A stretch of DNA of 64,000 bases from Polytrichum commune (lineage: Eukaryota; Streptophyta; Polytrichopsida; Polytrichales; Polytrichaceae). The stretch covers positions 3,472,001 through 3,536,000 of the forward strand of contig OX485803.1 of the NCBI GenBank assembly GCA_950295325.1, read 5' to 3'. Of the stretch, positions 33,641 through 45,850 are shown piece after piece; positions within the stretch are counted from its first letter, which is position 1; each line of letters begins with the position of its first letter. The position numbers were made by a program, and so were the translations under genes. The notes under the pieces are model-generated. The model had not been told where the DNA came from. It worked only from the letters and a program-made list of their open reading frames with translations, and made no database searches.

Positions 33641-34406
33641 TAGGTTACCATTCGGAGTTACTGTATGTGTTGTTATAACTTTTTACCGACATTAGCATTC
33701 TTCACCAACTAAGTTATATCATGTTCTTCGGTGTGCATACTAAGGGCCGGTTAACACTACGGTGGAGAAGTCCACCCGTCATGAAAAAAAGGGCGTTTCT
33801 CAATTGTGATTGGTCGAAAATGCAACTCTTGACCGGTGGGTGTTTACACCACAGGTAGGTCACTCTAAGGCATTTTTGTGCACCACGTGCGGCTGGGGTT
33901 TTTTTTGTTTTGGGGCTATTTACCTTCAAGGGTTGAATTAAAGCCTCCCTATAATTACTTATATTTCAAAAATGGCCCATTTGTTTGCACCCTTTCATTA
34001 CTTATATTGTCCAAGTCACTGCAATTTTTTGTACTCTATATTCCTTTTAAGTAATAAAAGCTAATCTACTTCCTAACGCAATTGACGAGTGTTGAGGGAA
34101 AGCATGAAAACAAAGAAGGGTACAAACAATAATACCATTACAAACAGAGTTATGAAGAAAACACATAGGAGACCATAGCAAAGTAATATCATTGCAAACA
34201 TTGTTATGATGAAAATACATAGGAGATGGCAACACAAATACCATAGCGGTCATTGCAATGCAAGTGACCAAAAACACAGAGCATAGTAAAGCGGGTTTAG
34301 AATTTATGATTTAGGGTGGAGTCACAATGTTACAGCGTGTACAAAATAACCCCAAGTACACCACAAATAAGGTAAGGGTGGAAACAGAGGAAAAATGTCC
34401 GTGTGT

Positions 34407-36530
34407 TCACAAACACAACATGCGGTTTACAAAATGCTGATCCAAACTCATCAAAAAACGGGAAGAATGGCAGTGGTTTAGTCGGAAAGCTACGAATTCC
34501 ACTATGCTCCCTACAAATTCTTTGGCAGAGTCGTGGATGACGGCCAAATGGGGAAGAAGCTTCATAAAACTAACGCGGTCCTCGTCTGTGGGATCTACGC
34601 GATCCCATTCCCGCTGGGCGTGGCAGCGACTCAACACCCAGTTGCCAAAGACATCAAGCGCATGATCTAGAAGGTGAGTGCTTATGAACATAATAATTCA
34701 TAAATTCACTCAAATGTTATAATTTACCACTAAAATGTAATGATTCATCATTGAAATGCAATAATTCACCACTAAAATGCAATAATTCCTTAATCCAATG
34801 TTTGGCATTTAGGGTTTAATGCATTGCAGTGAACATACAAAAACCTTGAATTCAAAATACCTAAACCCCCATTTTATATAGCATTTCATCAATCATAATT
34901 TTTTTCTTAAGAAATGACAATCTTTAAACTCTAACATGCTGTAAGGTTGAATACTTACATTGTGTGAAGCAGTCGAAGATGATCCAAGCTTGGTACTAAA
35001 TCCTATATACTTTGGTCTGTCACAAACTTGGACAGCTGCTCTGAATCATTCATGTCTAGAGTGTATACTTCGTTTGTAGAATTGTAGCTTATGGTCACAG
35101 TAGATATAACACAATCTATATCAATCCATTGGCTATATGTGTGATCATATTTAAACTTATCACGGCCATGATGTTTTCTATAATATTGCAACATTACTTC
35201 AATATGAGGATTGTTAGGATTTCTCCTCCCTGATTCCTTTGTTCAGGCAAGGAGGTCAACCGCCTGCCTCAATACTCCATATTGTTTCCCATTGCGACGC
35301 CGCATAGCTTGCACCCTGCCCACCCACCATGACCCCTCATCTACTCTGTTCAATATGTTAGTAGCATTTCCAGCTTTATTAACATTACCGTACGTTAAGG
35401 GCAGCTTCGGCACAAAATAAGTCTAAAAATAGACGCCAAAATTTTTGGAATATTATTGGCATTTTTTGCCGAATATAAAATTAATTATTTTTCAAAATTG
35501 CCGAAAAGTAAGAAATTTTTACTTCTCACTAGAGTTTTACTTACATCTCACCAGAATTTTACTTACAATGGAAGCATATGTGAATTTTGAAAGAGAGAAG
35601 GTGCTCCTTTTGTAATCAAGCTCACTTACATTAGTCCACAAAGAATATGGGTTAAGAAGTAGCAAAACTCTAGGTGAGGCTTTTCAAATGTGTTGTACAC
35701 AAATTTTTGGAGTCCAATTGAGCATAGAAGATGAAGTTTTATAGAATTTTGTCCAACTAACAAAAGTTGAGAAATCGATCCTTCTTCCACCTCCAATAAG
35801 TTTTGTGTCAAAATAAGTCTTTATGCAAAAGATATGGACAAAACATTGCAGCCGTGTAAAGATCAAAAAATTAAAATGCGTTCATAACAGTTTTTCGGAG
35901 CTCATTTGTGCATAGAAGATCAACTTTTTTGGAATTTTGTTGGTTTAAGAAAAGTTTACAAATCAAGTAATCTTTCACCTCCAACAAATTTTATGTCATT
36001 TGAAGACTCTATGCAAATGTTATGCGAGTTATAAAAATGAAGTCTAACTCGGTGCTTCACCTCAAAGTTTACATATCCCATATGCATTGTTGAACACAAC
36101 TCCACTCTACTTGCATAAAGCACAGAGCATTCTCTACTCTTCACTCACATCTTACTTGTCATTCAATGCAAGAGAGATGTACAAGTTATAAGCTTAAATA
36201 AAAAATGAATTTAAGCTGAATTTTAAAAATTAAAAGAGAAAATTGCTGAAAATATGAATATACTATTTTTAGGTGCTGAACACTATTTTTTTACTTTTAA
36301 TAATTATTCGGCAAGAGAGCACCGAAGCTGCCCTTAACGTACGGTACTTGAACGTCCCCTTTTTTGTTTGGCAGCGGATCTTACAGTTGACGATAGCCTT
36401 ATCGTGCTTCGTTGGACAAAATGCACCCCACAATTTGATCCTCTGCATAACAGACTTGACCCACATGAAGATCATGCTTGAAGACAATTATCATGGTTAT
36501 CCGGTGAGTGTGAGCACTTCATGATGAAAA
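34407..36530 (-). pseudogene. Unidentified multi-exon gene, interrupted by a transposon
   Basis: Reading right to left, a segment from about 36,500 to 36,338 (MWVKSVMQRIKLWGAF...) is cut by the TTAA element. It then continues in frame from 35,394 to about 34,990, with GSWWVGRVQAMRRRNGKQYG, FKYDHTYSQWIDIDC and SEQLSKFV. An in-frame TAG follows near 34,983, then more codons to a GTAAGT donor near 34,957. A last exon (about 34,677-34,407, DHALDVFGNWVLSRC...) follows a CTAG acceptor. I do not recognise the family. No catalytic motif or membrane segment is evident. It may be a captured host gene or an accessory transposon gene. The stop and the insertion make it non-functional. Confidence 0.45.
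35399..36333. mobile_element. 935-bp TTAA-flanked inverted-repeat element
   Basis: The ends GGGCAGCTTCGG and CCGAAGCTGCCC are perfect inverse repeats, with TTAA directly outside each (35,395-35,398 and 36,334-36,337). The AT-rich interior has no long frame. A 4-bp TTAA duplication is the hallmark of piggyBac-type insertion. Removing the element plus one TTAA leaves the surrounding gene in one frame, which confirms the borders. The target itself is a palindrome, ACCGTACGTTAACGTACGGT. Confidence 0.75.
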
Positions 36531-37005
36531 TGGACGAAAACGCAAAGCAAATTGAAACCCTAGCCATATGCAAACGGGTGTGGGGAAGACGACCCCAACG
36601 ACGGCCCGTTCCCTTTTCATTCATTTTTGGACAGAAGGAAATCCCAATTATCATCCATCCCCGTGAGTCCTAAACCCATTTACATATCATACTAAACATA
36701 CCTTCTAGGATCCTTATCTTCAGCCCCTATATTAATTTTACAAAAAAAATAATGGCCCACGTTTTATGTCCATCTAACTTACTTATAATGGGATTGTCTC
36801 AATTTAATGGCCCCTTCATTATTTGGAATTCCTTTATAATTTTTATTTCAAATGATTTTAATCCTCTCTATATTATGCCGCATGTCGTTTTTAAAATGCA
36901 CTAAGTGACCTACCCGTGGTTTACACTAGGCAAAGAAAACAATGGTGGTGAACTTTTCTCATGGATGATAAAATGACATGGCCGCCTACATGGTGGCACT
37001 TTTTG

Positions 37006-37049
37006 GAGTTGGGCTTCTCCGGCCTCAAGAGGCCGGAGAAGCCCAACTC
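37006..37049. repeat. Perfect 44-bp hairpin
   Basis: GAGTTGGGCTTCTCCGGCCT and its exact complement form 21-bp arms around AA, within the right subterminal part of the 3.4-kb element. Confidence 0.95.
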
Positions 37050-37177
37050 AATAAAAGTATTTTATTGCCTTTAATTCTTCTCCGGCACATCCACCATTTG
37101 CCCCATATAACCATGTCTTGGCCAAGCATTCTTGACCGACCGGAGGCCTTCTCCGCCGTAGTGTAAACCGGCCTTAA

Positions 37178-38515
37178 CTACTTATGTTATTTGTGCAAAA
37201 ACGATGCTTTCAGCAAAATGTTATAGCAATGGGTAACTCCAAATGTTATAGCTTGTGTTTACACCAATGTTGGATTGGCATCATCTTTTGTTTGGTACCA
37301 TTCGGGTAGTTGTAATGCAAATTTCATAAATTGTGATACATGTAGATAATTTTTTGGTATTTTTTTATCGTTTGGGTCTATATACCATGCAAGAGATTTC
37401 ATAAATAGGTACAATTGTCCTAATATCAATAGGGTTTGGAACGGTGTTAATCCAAATTGAAATTTGGGTGATACAATGACTCTCTCACTTTGATATACCC
37501 ACCAAATATCAAATCTTTGTTGTTATTACAAGTTTGAAATTCAAGACTGGGTTGTTTATGATAGAGGTTGATTGTCGATATGATGTATTCACCTATAAAT
37601 TGGCGTACATACAAGGTGTCATTGTGGTTGAAGAGTGGAATTTCAATCAATTGTTGTCTCTGTTAATGCTACAATATGTGGAGTGGAGACAAACAACCTA
37701 TGAATCCTAGTGCAAAGTCTATGTGAGAGGCAACTGCTTGTTACAAATCCTCCCCTGTGTGATAACCTTGAGAAATAGAATAATTTCTCAATGCCATACA
37801 ATAATTAGAAATAGATTAAAACCAAAGAAGGTAAGCTACAACCATCGTAACCACCATCACCTATGATTTGAATTGTAGTTGATGAAGTGGAGTTAATATT
37901 AGTTGTGGTCATTGTTGTCATCAAATCACTTCATCCCTCCTTGATCCTTTGAAGAGTTGAGTAAAACCTATATTACCACCGTCCACCATGGTCCTTCTCC
38001 TCAACAACCCATATCCAACTCATTGCTTTAGTCAAAATATGTGTGACTAATGTGGTCATTGTTACCGCCTCCTTGAAACCCGACACATACCACAAACATT
38101 GTCCACACACCCCACCACACGCATGGGACTCTTCTTTGAGAATCAGAGCCACATGGACTCCTTATAAACACCCCCTATGTACAAAGTTTCATGGAAAAAA
38201 AAAATATATATATACATATAAATCATTGACTACATACTTGTCTCATGTATGTATACAACGATTTTTAACACCTAGGGTACATTGCCTCAATCATGTATAC
38301 AAAACAAGTGTGATAAAAAATTAATACGTGCAAGTATTGTTTACATGCTCATAAATCGTCTTAAGTTGACAAGATCCTTGAAGCAGAGGATGGCACATAT
38401 TGCTTTGTGGATGGATACATATTTTTTGAGGCATATAAGGTACATCCGGATGAAACAAACTCCTTATGTGAGTAACTTTTGGGGGGGGGGGCTTAGTATA
38501 GACCTACCTCTAGAC
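37178..38515. other. No gene recognised
   Basis: The first 85 bp are the right half of the 8464-type MITE split by the 3.4-kb element (GTTATAGCAATGGGTAACTCC). The rest is AT-rich with no persuasive frame. A G run lies near 38,479-38,490. Confidence 0.4.
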
Positions 38516-38519
38516 TCTA

Positions 38520-40810
38520 GAGGGAAGCTAACATGTGAATGGTGAGCAAGGAGTAGAGATTTAGTAAAAAATGGAATTTTCAAATATGTTAAAGGTTTTG
38601 TGGTTGTATTATATACTCACAACATAAGATTGTGGGGATCACACAAAAACAATGAAGGACCCTATTACCACATATTTCATGTAGGTTGCCAGTCCACATG
38701 GTAGGCACCTTATTGAAATGACAAACACATCATTGAAATGTGAAATCCCTAATTGTGAAAGACAACCACAATGCACTATTAAAGTGCACAACATTTCCTA
38801 TAAACAAACATATATGTTTATGTATCTATAATTGGGTGGCCCTCTCCCTCCCTTTCAAGGCACTAAGTTTGTTCCGCCACACTTGCGAGCTCAAGACCTC
38901 ATTGTAGTTGGATGTGGGTGCACAAATAAACTTGTCAGTGTCATAGTCAACCTTGCACCAATACCTAAACACACAATACAAATGCTTGCATGATACCCAT
39001 TGATCCCTCTTCCCCAATGCCATCGGAGACATTCTTGCAAAGCTAGGGCAAGTGCGATGCATAATAATTGCAATGGAAACAGGGTATGTCTTCTCTTCTT
39101 TGGACACTATGGATATGATGCCTCATATCCAGGGTGGGATGGCCACACCCACCACATAATACCCATCCATGCATAATGCGCTCTCCCATGTTTTTTTGCG
39201 ATTTGGCAATGGCGCCACCATATTACGACGAACTACCTTTGACAACTATGTGTTCAGGTGAGCATTTGGGTTCGCAAGAACATGGAAGTGCGAGTGAAGG
39301 ATATGAAGGTTTGTCATTGTAACCAAACAATGACGTGGAACATGGCCTCGTGTTGTTGCAATTGAAATCTAGTGTCCTCCAATGCAAAAAACTCCTCCCA
39401 TGTAAGTGTAATGGCCTTCACTGGCCACACCTTTGGAAGATTTGGCCAATCAAACACCCAATTTTTCTTGCTCCCTTTCACGCATCAATTGATGTCATCT
39501 ATGCAAATCCATAAATGTTTAGGTACTTGGTTGTTGGAAGGGAACTCCTTCCATGTGTAAGTTGGTGTTGGTATTTCATGTATACCCTTCCCCACTTTAG
39601 CTTTACAAGGATGTCTAGTGTTGGTTTGCAACGCCTGACACTCTTTCTTTGCGGAGAAGGCAATTTAGAAATATGCCAATATGATTTAGGATGCTATGTT
39701 CCAACAAACAAGCGACGTGAGAGACCATATTCTCATTGTGATTGAAGGATTCTTCAATGCATGCCCTTGTAGACCTAGTGTTAGGAAGCAAGTCTAGTTT
39801 CCACTTTGTAGATCCAAATAATTCAAACCCCTCCAATGCACAGTTCGTTGTATTGAGATCCTTTGTGTTGGGGTATGACCTAATTACTTTAGCAATTTGT
39901 CTTGGGATCATTAGTGTATGTTGTAGCTTTGAGTTTCAATGATGCTTGGTTTGATCTTTCTCCCATAATGTCCCCTTTTAGTCATGCACGGTAATTACTA
40001 ATTACATGAATGCCTGGATCATGTTGTCCATTATTGCCTTGTAAAGGCATGTTATTGTGTTCCCATATTGCTGCAACCACTTTTTGTGCATTGTTTATGT
40101 GAGGCTGCAAGTATGTTGGAAAGGAATCATAGAAAAGAAAATTCAAATGAGTCTATCATTTAGTCATTGAAAGCATGACTTTTATATATGTGAGGACACT
40201 CACAATGAGCATATTACCTCCCGATTGTCTATAGTGCCAGAACCCCAACCATACAAACAAGTTATACATGCCCTCCTTTGTGGTTGCTCGTGACGACAAC
40301 CACCACGCACAAATTACATCATATTTGATATCGGCCTCTTCTATGCTCTTAGAGTCCTTGTGCTCTTTACATAGTTGTTTGTGTCGATGCCACAATGAAG
40401 GCCGGATGTGCTAGATCAACTTTCACGGGTTGCCTTCCTTCTCTTGCCTAAGGCAATGGAGGTCATTGTAATGGTGCCGCCACACGACAATAAGTAAAGT
40501 TATATTATTGCCGATCATCTCATGCCCTCCCATCCTTCCGTCATAATAGTGTTAATTGCTATGAACATCACAATGGGATGAATATGAAGGAAGCTTGCTC
40601 CGGTGCATGAGAACACGGTCTTGGAGTTGTATTTCATATCTTCCTCCAACGCCACCAATTTGGCCCTTCACAAATCACGAATTTGTGAATTGTGGGACCA
40701 CTAGCAATTGTAGGAACTATGTGGCTTTGTCCTCATGTACCAAGGTTATTGAGGATGATTGTATTACTCCTACCTTCGCCAATGTAGTTATGAAGCTACA
40801 CTAAATATTG
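38520..40810. mobile_element. Decayed MULE related to the 10.6-kb element (element 2)
   Basis: The left end starts GAGGGAAGCTAACATGTGAA with short heptamer traces (GTGAATG, GTGAGCA). The subterminal GACCCTATTACCACATATTTC corresponds to GGGCCCTATTTCCATAAAT in the large element. A minus-strand transposase relic follows at the same distance. No right end, palindrome array or ParB-like gene was found, so the element is truncated or deleted on the right. Confidence 0.65.
38826..40600 (-). pseudogene. Degenerate MULE transposase relic with damaged SWIM finger
   Basis: Blocks align by eye, in order, with the 16,556-18,600 transposase: the SWIM region (CPSFARMS...CKHLYCVF, FICAPTSNYNEV), the region around 39,370-39,480, the LEGFELFGSTKWK-like block near 39,820, and WLSSRATTKEG..NLFVWLGFWHYR near 40,240-40,320. 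The first cysteine of the SWIM CxC pair is replaced by arginine (HRTCP where the other copy has HCTCP). Many stops and indels are present. It is clearly older than the copy in the 10.6-kb element. Confidence 0.7.
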
Positions 40811-40949
40811 TGATAAGTGTCATAGGGTAATTCATGTCAGTGTGGTAACTTTCCAAATGAAGCTTCTCGTGAATAAGCTTAGCAACTACTATCATCCCAA
40901 CTTCTTTTTAATTCACGCAATTTTAGTTTGGTATATTATGCCTCCGAAC

Positions 40950-42125
40950 AATTTTGTGATGAAATGTTGTCATGGATGATTGAAATTTGGATTAAAATCC
41001 ACTTAGTAAGTGATAGTAATTACAACATTGTATGATGCCCAAATCTTATTACAAGGAATGACAAATTATATTACAATTACATTTGTGTTAGTGACACTAC
41101 ATGGACATGATACAATTAGTGTTGAGTAGGACATGTCAAAATGGTGACATTGAATACAATTTACCACGACCTCCGCAATATCACCCTCCGTAATGTCACT
41201 CCCTCTCTTATATTGTAAAACCCAAGGGAATAGATGTGCTTAGGTTTAATCTCCCTCTTTGTTATCACATAGCCCTGTCATATATCACAAGTTTTGACAC
41301 AATAAATAATCCACTAAAGAACTCAAACCACACGCTTGTATGCATCTGATTGTCATCATTGTCATTGAAGTGTTGACTTTGTGTTGTACCATAATGTCAC
41401 ATGCTACACCGATTCTCTATTATTACACACCCATGTTAACACTACTAGCCTCCTTGATTTCACATGCACTTTGGTTGCCACATGCATGATATTAGAGAGG
41501 TTAGAGTGTATTTAGTGTAATTTCCATAAGTCATTGTGTCGCCACACATACAAAGTGTTTGATATGTATCTCACATGGCTAGCCCTTACTAACTTTGTGC
41601 AACAAGTGTCCCACATTATTGCCGTTATTGCTCATTTGAGAATTTGTTGCATAAGCATTTAACACAATCCCAACCCAAACAAGCCCATAGACTACACTAA
41701 ATTGGTGGAGTTGATGATTACAAACAAGTGAAATTGTGATAGTGTGCTATATGTGTGATCATGAAATGATTTTTTAACGCATGGAAATTGATATCATGAC
41801 ATTCAACAAAAAGATCATAATTTTTTTTTTATATAATGAAATTACAATAAATTTTCAAAAGATGAGATTCTCTCCCAACCCATTATCACAACATGGTTCA
41901 ACCTTTTTTTGATAACTTGTGAAACAAAAACTTGGGTACAGCTAGTGCTCTTTTCAAGGTGCCCAAATCCGACAAACTCCTCAACGGCTATAACTCCTCT
42001 CTCACATAATCACTACCTAAATGCAACACTCCAAATTAGAGAATAACGACTACATGTGTGAACTTCACAACTTTAGGGGATTCTATGTATTAAGATTGGG
42101 GTGGTTGTCATGTTTCTCAACCATA
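40950..42125 (-). repeat. Dispersed repeat R2, copy 2
   Basis: Inverted homologue of 27,600-28,690, starting just beyond the decayed MULE. It contains about 600 bp (roughly 41,120-41,750) absent from copy 1. No coding domain recognised. Confidence 0.55.
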
Positions 42126-43450
42126 AGCAATGGGACCCAAAAGTGAATGTGTTGGATGGCTTCCTTCGAGGTAGCATAGAAATAAGGACTCAAAACTAGA
42201 TGAAACCTCAACTCCAATTATTACCCGTTACTCTAGCTTGTTTTTGTAGATATCATACGTGATCCACATTTTATATCTTTTGGACAATGGTAAAGGCTTC
42301 AATGTTGATTTGTAGTCAATTAGAAGTAATTGGCCGCATGTTATGACGTTTATGATTCATAAGTTCGATCCGCACTGATGTTGATGGTGATGGACCATAT
42401 TGCAATGGCTTGGAATCGTACTTATGTAGGATGTTCATTGTGACTAAGGACTAGATGTCGCGAAAATCTCATTTCTTCGGTTATGCATGTTAGTACATTT
42501 ATTTATATATTTGTTTTTTTTTCTCTTTGTAAGAGACAATTTGGACAACATGCATAGTTTAAAAAGTTCAATCATGGTTTCAACACCTTATATTGCTTAC
42601 TAGCATTTATATAAATTATATGTCCAACGAATGTTGAATCCCTCTTTTGATCTTTGTTGGTTTTGTAATTTGCAATCATAAAGATTTTCCTTGGTGATTA
42701 ATCAAGTTAGAGTTTTGTAGGTGATAAGCATGTTTGGTATTTTGATGTTGACATGATAATTGTTTCAAGTGACACATAAGATAGTATAAAAATTATGACT
42801 TATGGCCACACATCATAGCATTATTCACCTTGTCACAACCACTCCCTTTCTACATTGGGACTAAACAACGAGAGTGAACATTGAGAGCTTGTGAACATCC
42901 CTGATAACTTTATCATTTGTTCTTGTTATAGTGTTTTCCAAATTCGAGTGAAGGCAATTGTCATCCCCGGCCTAGTATTGGCCTGCACGTGGAGCCCAAT
43001 GACATATTCTTAAGTAGTGTGCCCCAACCTAGTGCAAGGAGACTCGTTTTAAATCTGAATTTGCACTAGGTTGGGACATCTCATGGTTATATTCTCAAGG
43101 CCCACATGAACAAACGTACACTGCTTAATATTGTTAGGGATTCAAGGCCAACAACACAATCATTTAAAAAATATATATATATATTACCAAACACATGTAG
43201 TTGGTGAGCTGGTGGAAGTTGGCGGTAAGTGCTTTATTGCGTGTGAACAACTATCATGCTGATGCAATCAAAAAGTGGGAGATGCTGGAAATAAATGGGA
43301 CACAATGCTTGTGGGAGTTCCGGACCCGAGTTGCATTGCGCCACAACTTAGTAATGTTATGATGACACTTTGCTCAAATTTGGATTAATTTGTGTTGAAC
43401 TTGTTTATCACTTACAATATGTTTTACATAATAGTTCATGAGGTTTTAGG
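42126..43450. other. No gene recognised
   Basis: AT-rich sequence. A short inverted pair surrounds 42,970-43,085 (GTGCCCCAACCTAGTGCAAG against TTTGCACTAGGTTGGGACA), suggesting a small relic foldback. No frame with a recognisable domain. Confidence 0.4.
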
Positions 43451-43454
43451 GACA

Positions 43455-43949
43455 CTCCACACACAACACTCAAGGCCCATGACCCATTGCACTTCAAGCA
43501 CTCTCATTGGTGGAAAAGGCAAAGCCAGTCCAAGTTCTCTTCACACTACACTTGAGGGACGAACTTAGTAAGTAAATGCAAGATGGATGTAAAGTCTACA
43601 TGAATACCTACATGGCATCGAATGGATCATGTTTCATAGTCACTTGGATTGTTTTTAATGACCACCTCTTGGAGGTAGACCTAACACAAAATCAAAAGAC
43701 CATGGCACTCCGAAATCTTACAACTGTTGGTTTACTCTATTTTATCATGTATGATGACCCGGCAAGAATACAAATTCATTGAAGTGGCATTTGGTTGAGG
43801 CCCCGGTCACATAAGGCTTCACACTACACTTGAGGGCCTGTCACCACACTACATGATTCTAGAAGTGTGTTGGGACGGCCTTGGGACCACTTTTTTGGAG
43901 CTCTCGCAGTTTCGTGGTCACGGCTCTTGGCTCATGTGTGAAGTGGCTC
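43455..43949 (+). repeat. Dispersed inverted-repeat element C, copy 3
   Basis: It carries the same blocks as 31,140-31,656 in the same order (CACTTCAAGCACTCTCATTG, GGATGTAAAGTCTACATG, CGGTCACATA..GCTTCACAC) and ends GTGTGAAGTGGCTC. The 516-bp element abuts it at TTA, the same joint as in copy 2. Confidence 0.55.
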
Positions 43950-43952
43950 TTA

Positions 43953-44468
43953 GGGCCGCTTTACACCTAGAGGCCGGGCCAATTCATTTTGTAAGAGGCT
44001 TGAAATCCTCACTTGTGATTGGCCAAAAGGTTGAAATTGGCCCCAACCCCTTCACACCTAGAGGCTGGGCTGATTTGGTGGTATGAAATTTTTAATAAAA
44101 AAATGCATGGTATGACACGGCCCGAGCTCGTTGAATCGGGTGCACCCAAAATGGAGGGCCAATGTCACATTTCAATAAAAATAAAAATTTAAAAATAAAA
44201 AATGATTTTTTAGCGAACTATATCCATTGGATTATGTGAAAATATGAACGGCTCTATGCAAGATTATGCTAGATCCGTTGGATTATGCTAGATTTATTGA
44301 ATCGGCCTAGCTTCTTGGCCCAAAGGCCTTCACATATGGGAAACTTGACCCCCATTATAATCTTATTATAATGTGTAGTTGAAGCCGGCCTCCAACCCAA
44401 AAGGGGCTTAAATTTCATGTAATCAGCCTCAAGGGGAATTGGCCCGGCCTCTAAATATAAAGCGGCCC
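43953..44468. mobile_element. 516-bp PIF/Harbinger-like MITE (TTA duplication), copy 2
   Basis: The ends are GGGCCGCTTTACACCTAGAG and the inverse of GGCCTCTAAATATAAAGCGGCCC. TTA flanks both sides (43,950-43,952 and 44,469-44,471). The interior is the reverse of the 31,660-32,197 copy (AAGAGGCTTGAAATCCTCAC on the left here, on the right there). Confidence 0.75.
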
Positions 44469-44471
44469 TTA

Positions 44472-45171
44472 CAATGAGCCTAGCTGATCCCATAACCTCA
44501 TAACATCACTCGACGCCTTCATGATGGGTATGTGGGCCATGGCTAAGATTCTAGAATATGTCGTGAGTTCAGATTGACACCCACAAAAATACTCCAAAAT
44601 CTTTGCCCATGGCCCACCCAACACCATGAAGGCGCTGAGCAATGTTATGCCACACATTCATTATGGGACAAGCAGCAGCTAGCTTAATTACGATCGTGCT
44701 GGATCTACAAGATTTCCCTCGAAGTGGCTTCATCTTTCAAGTCACAAAAAGAGAAAGAGAGAAAGAGAGAGGAAGAGATTGATCGATCTCCTTCCTGTAG
44801 ACAAGTGTCGTGTCTATTTGTGGAAAATGCAAACTCCTGAAATGGAGACAAGTGGCCAGTAAATACCACAAACAAAGCGTGTTTCCAATATCTAATAACC
44901 CTTGGAAGTCATTATACTGCCTGTGACTCATGTGTACTACATACGTACTACTGTAGTAGGAAAAGGGGGTTTGTGATTCAAGCCACCGTACAGCTAGCTA
45001 GCTAGCTAGCCACTCGGGTCCATGAGGGATGGGGCTGTATAAAACGACAAGCAAAAAATCCCTCCCAATCGATGCCAGCTTACACAAATTTCTGGGTGGG
45101 GTAGTCGTACGACTGTATCTCCAAAAGGTCTTTACAGGCCAATAGATTGTACTTCACTCAGTGATTTATGA

Positions 45172-45208
<37 letters not shown>

Positions 45209-45610
45209 CATGTATATATATATATATATATATGAATGAAGAAGGCCTTTGCAGTAGTAGTGGCCCCCAAGATGCTGGCAAGAGAGGGAATTAATCGTAC
45301 CTAGCTCGCTTGCTCACGTCCAACATGAAACACATTGACCCCCCTAGCTAGCTAGAGTACAGGGTTGTTGCCCGCTCACCGCAAACGACTTCATGTAGAG
45401 TAGGTCTCTTTGAAGCTATTCCGGTGTCAACTCCGCTAAAAATAGAAACACTCGGGGATACATGCTATTTCGGGGATGTAATGTCGAATGGATGGATGGA
45501 TGGATGTGGGGTACGCTTGTGTGCTATAACACGGGAGATTCTGTTCATCCAAAGGCAAGGCCGCAAAATGACACGTCTCACACAACTCTCCTGTTTGCCT
45601 CTCTAGGTAC
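44472..45610. other. No gene; microsatellites and promoter-like string
   Basis: The stretch holds a GAAA/GAGA tract (44,749-44,775), (AGCT)n at 44,992-45,010, (CA)n then (TA)n at 45,174-45,231 and (GGAT)n near 45,492-45,507. GCTGTATAAAACG near 45,032 resembles a TATA box, but no convincing gene follows. Confidence 0.5.
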
Positions 45611-45614
45611 TTAA

Positions 45615-45846
45615 CCCTTAAAGGACAATGCTGCCCCACGGGCTTGGTATTATTTTGGGAGAATCTTGTTCAAAACTTCTACTCCATTGCACCAAATGGG
45701 TTTTTAGAATGCCAAATTGAGCAACTTAGCAAGATCTATACTTCTTTAGAATAGAGCCTATGTAAATTAATTGGTTAATCATGCTTAAAATGAAATTTAA
45801 AAGATATTTTGGGTGTGGTATCGGGAAAGCATATGTCCTTTAAGGG
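45615..45846. mobile_element. 232-bp piggyBac-like MITE (TTAA duplication)
   Basis: The ends CCCTTAAAGGACA and TGTCCTTTAAGGG are perfect inverse repeats, with TTAA outside both (45,611-45,614 and 45,847-45,850). CCC-beginning ends with TTAA targets are characteristic of piggyBac-type elements. The interior is AT-rich and non-coding. Confidence 0.7.
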
Positions 45847-45850
45847 TTAA

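Larger units (their letters stand above)
33744..37174. mobile_element. 3.4-kb TAA-flanked inverted-repeat element enclosing a gene
   Basis: The left end GGGCCGGTTAACACTACGGT and the right end (inverse AGGCCGGTTTACACTACGGC) agree over about 27 bp. TAA flanks both sides (33,741-33,743 and 37,175-37,177). Each end has a second, inner inverted match (TTTACACCACAGGTAGGTCAC near 33,842; GTGACCTACCCGTGGTTTAC near 36,905). The body holds an unidentified minus-strand gene but no recognisable transposase. Alternatively, these are two independent small elements that happen to bracket the gene. The matching TAA and the split host repeat outside favour one unit. Confidence 0.6.

Noticed and set aside
45174-45231. 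(CA)n(TA)n tract as a matrix attachment or origin
   Set aside because: An ordinary compound microsatellite. Nothing in the sequence supports a special role.
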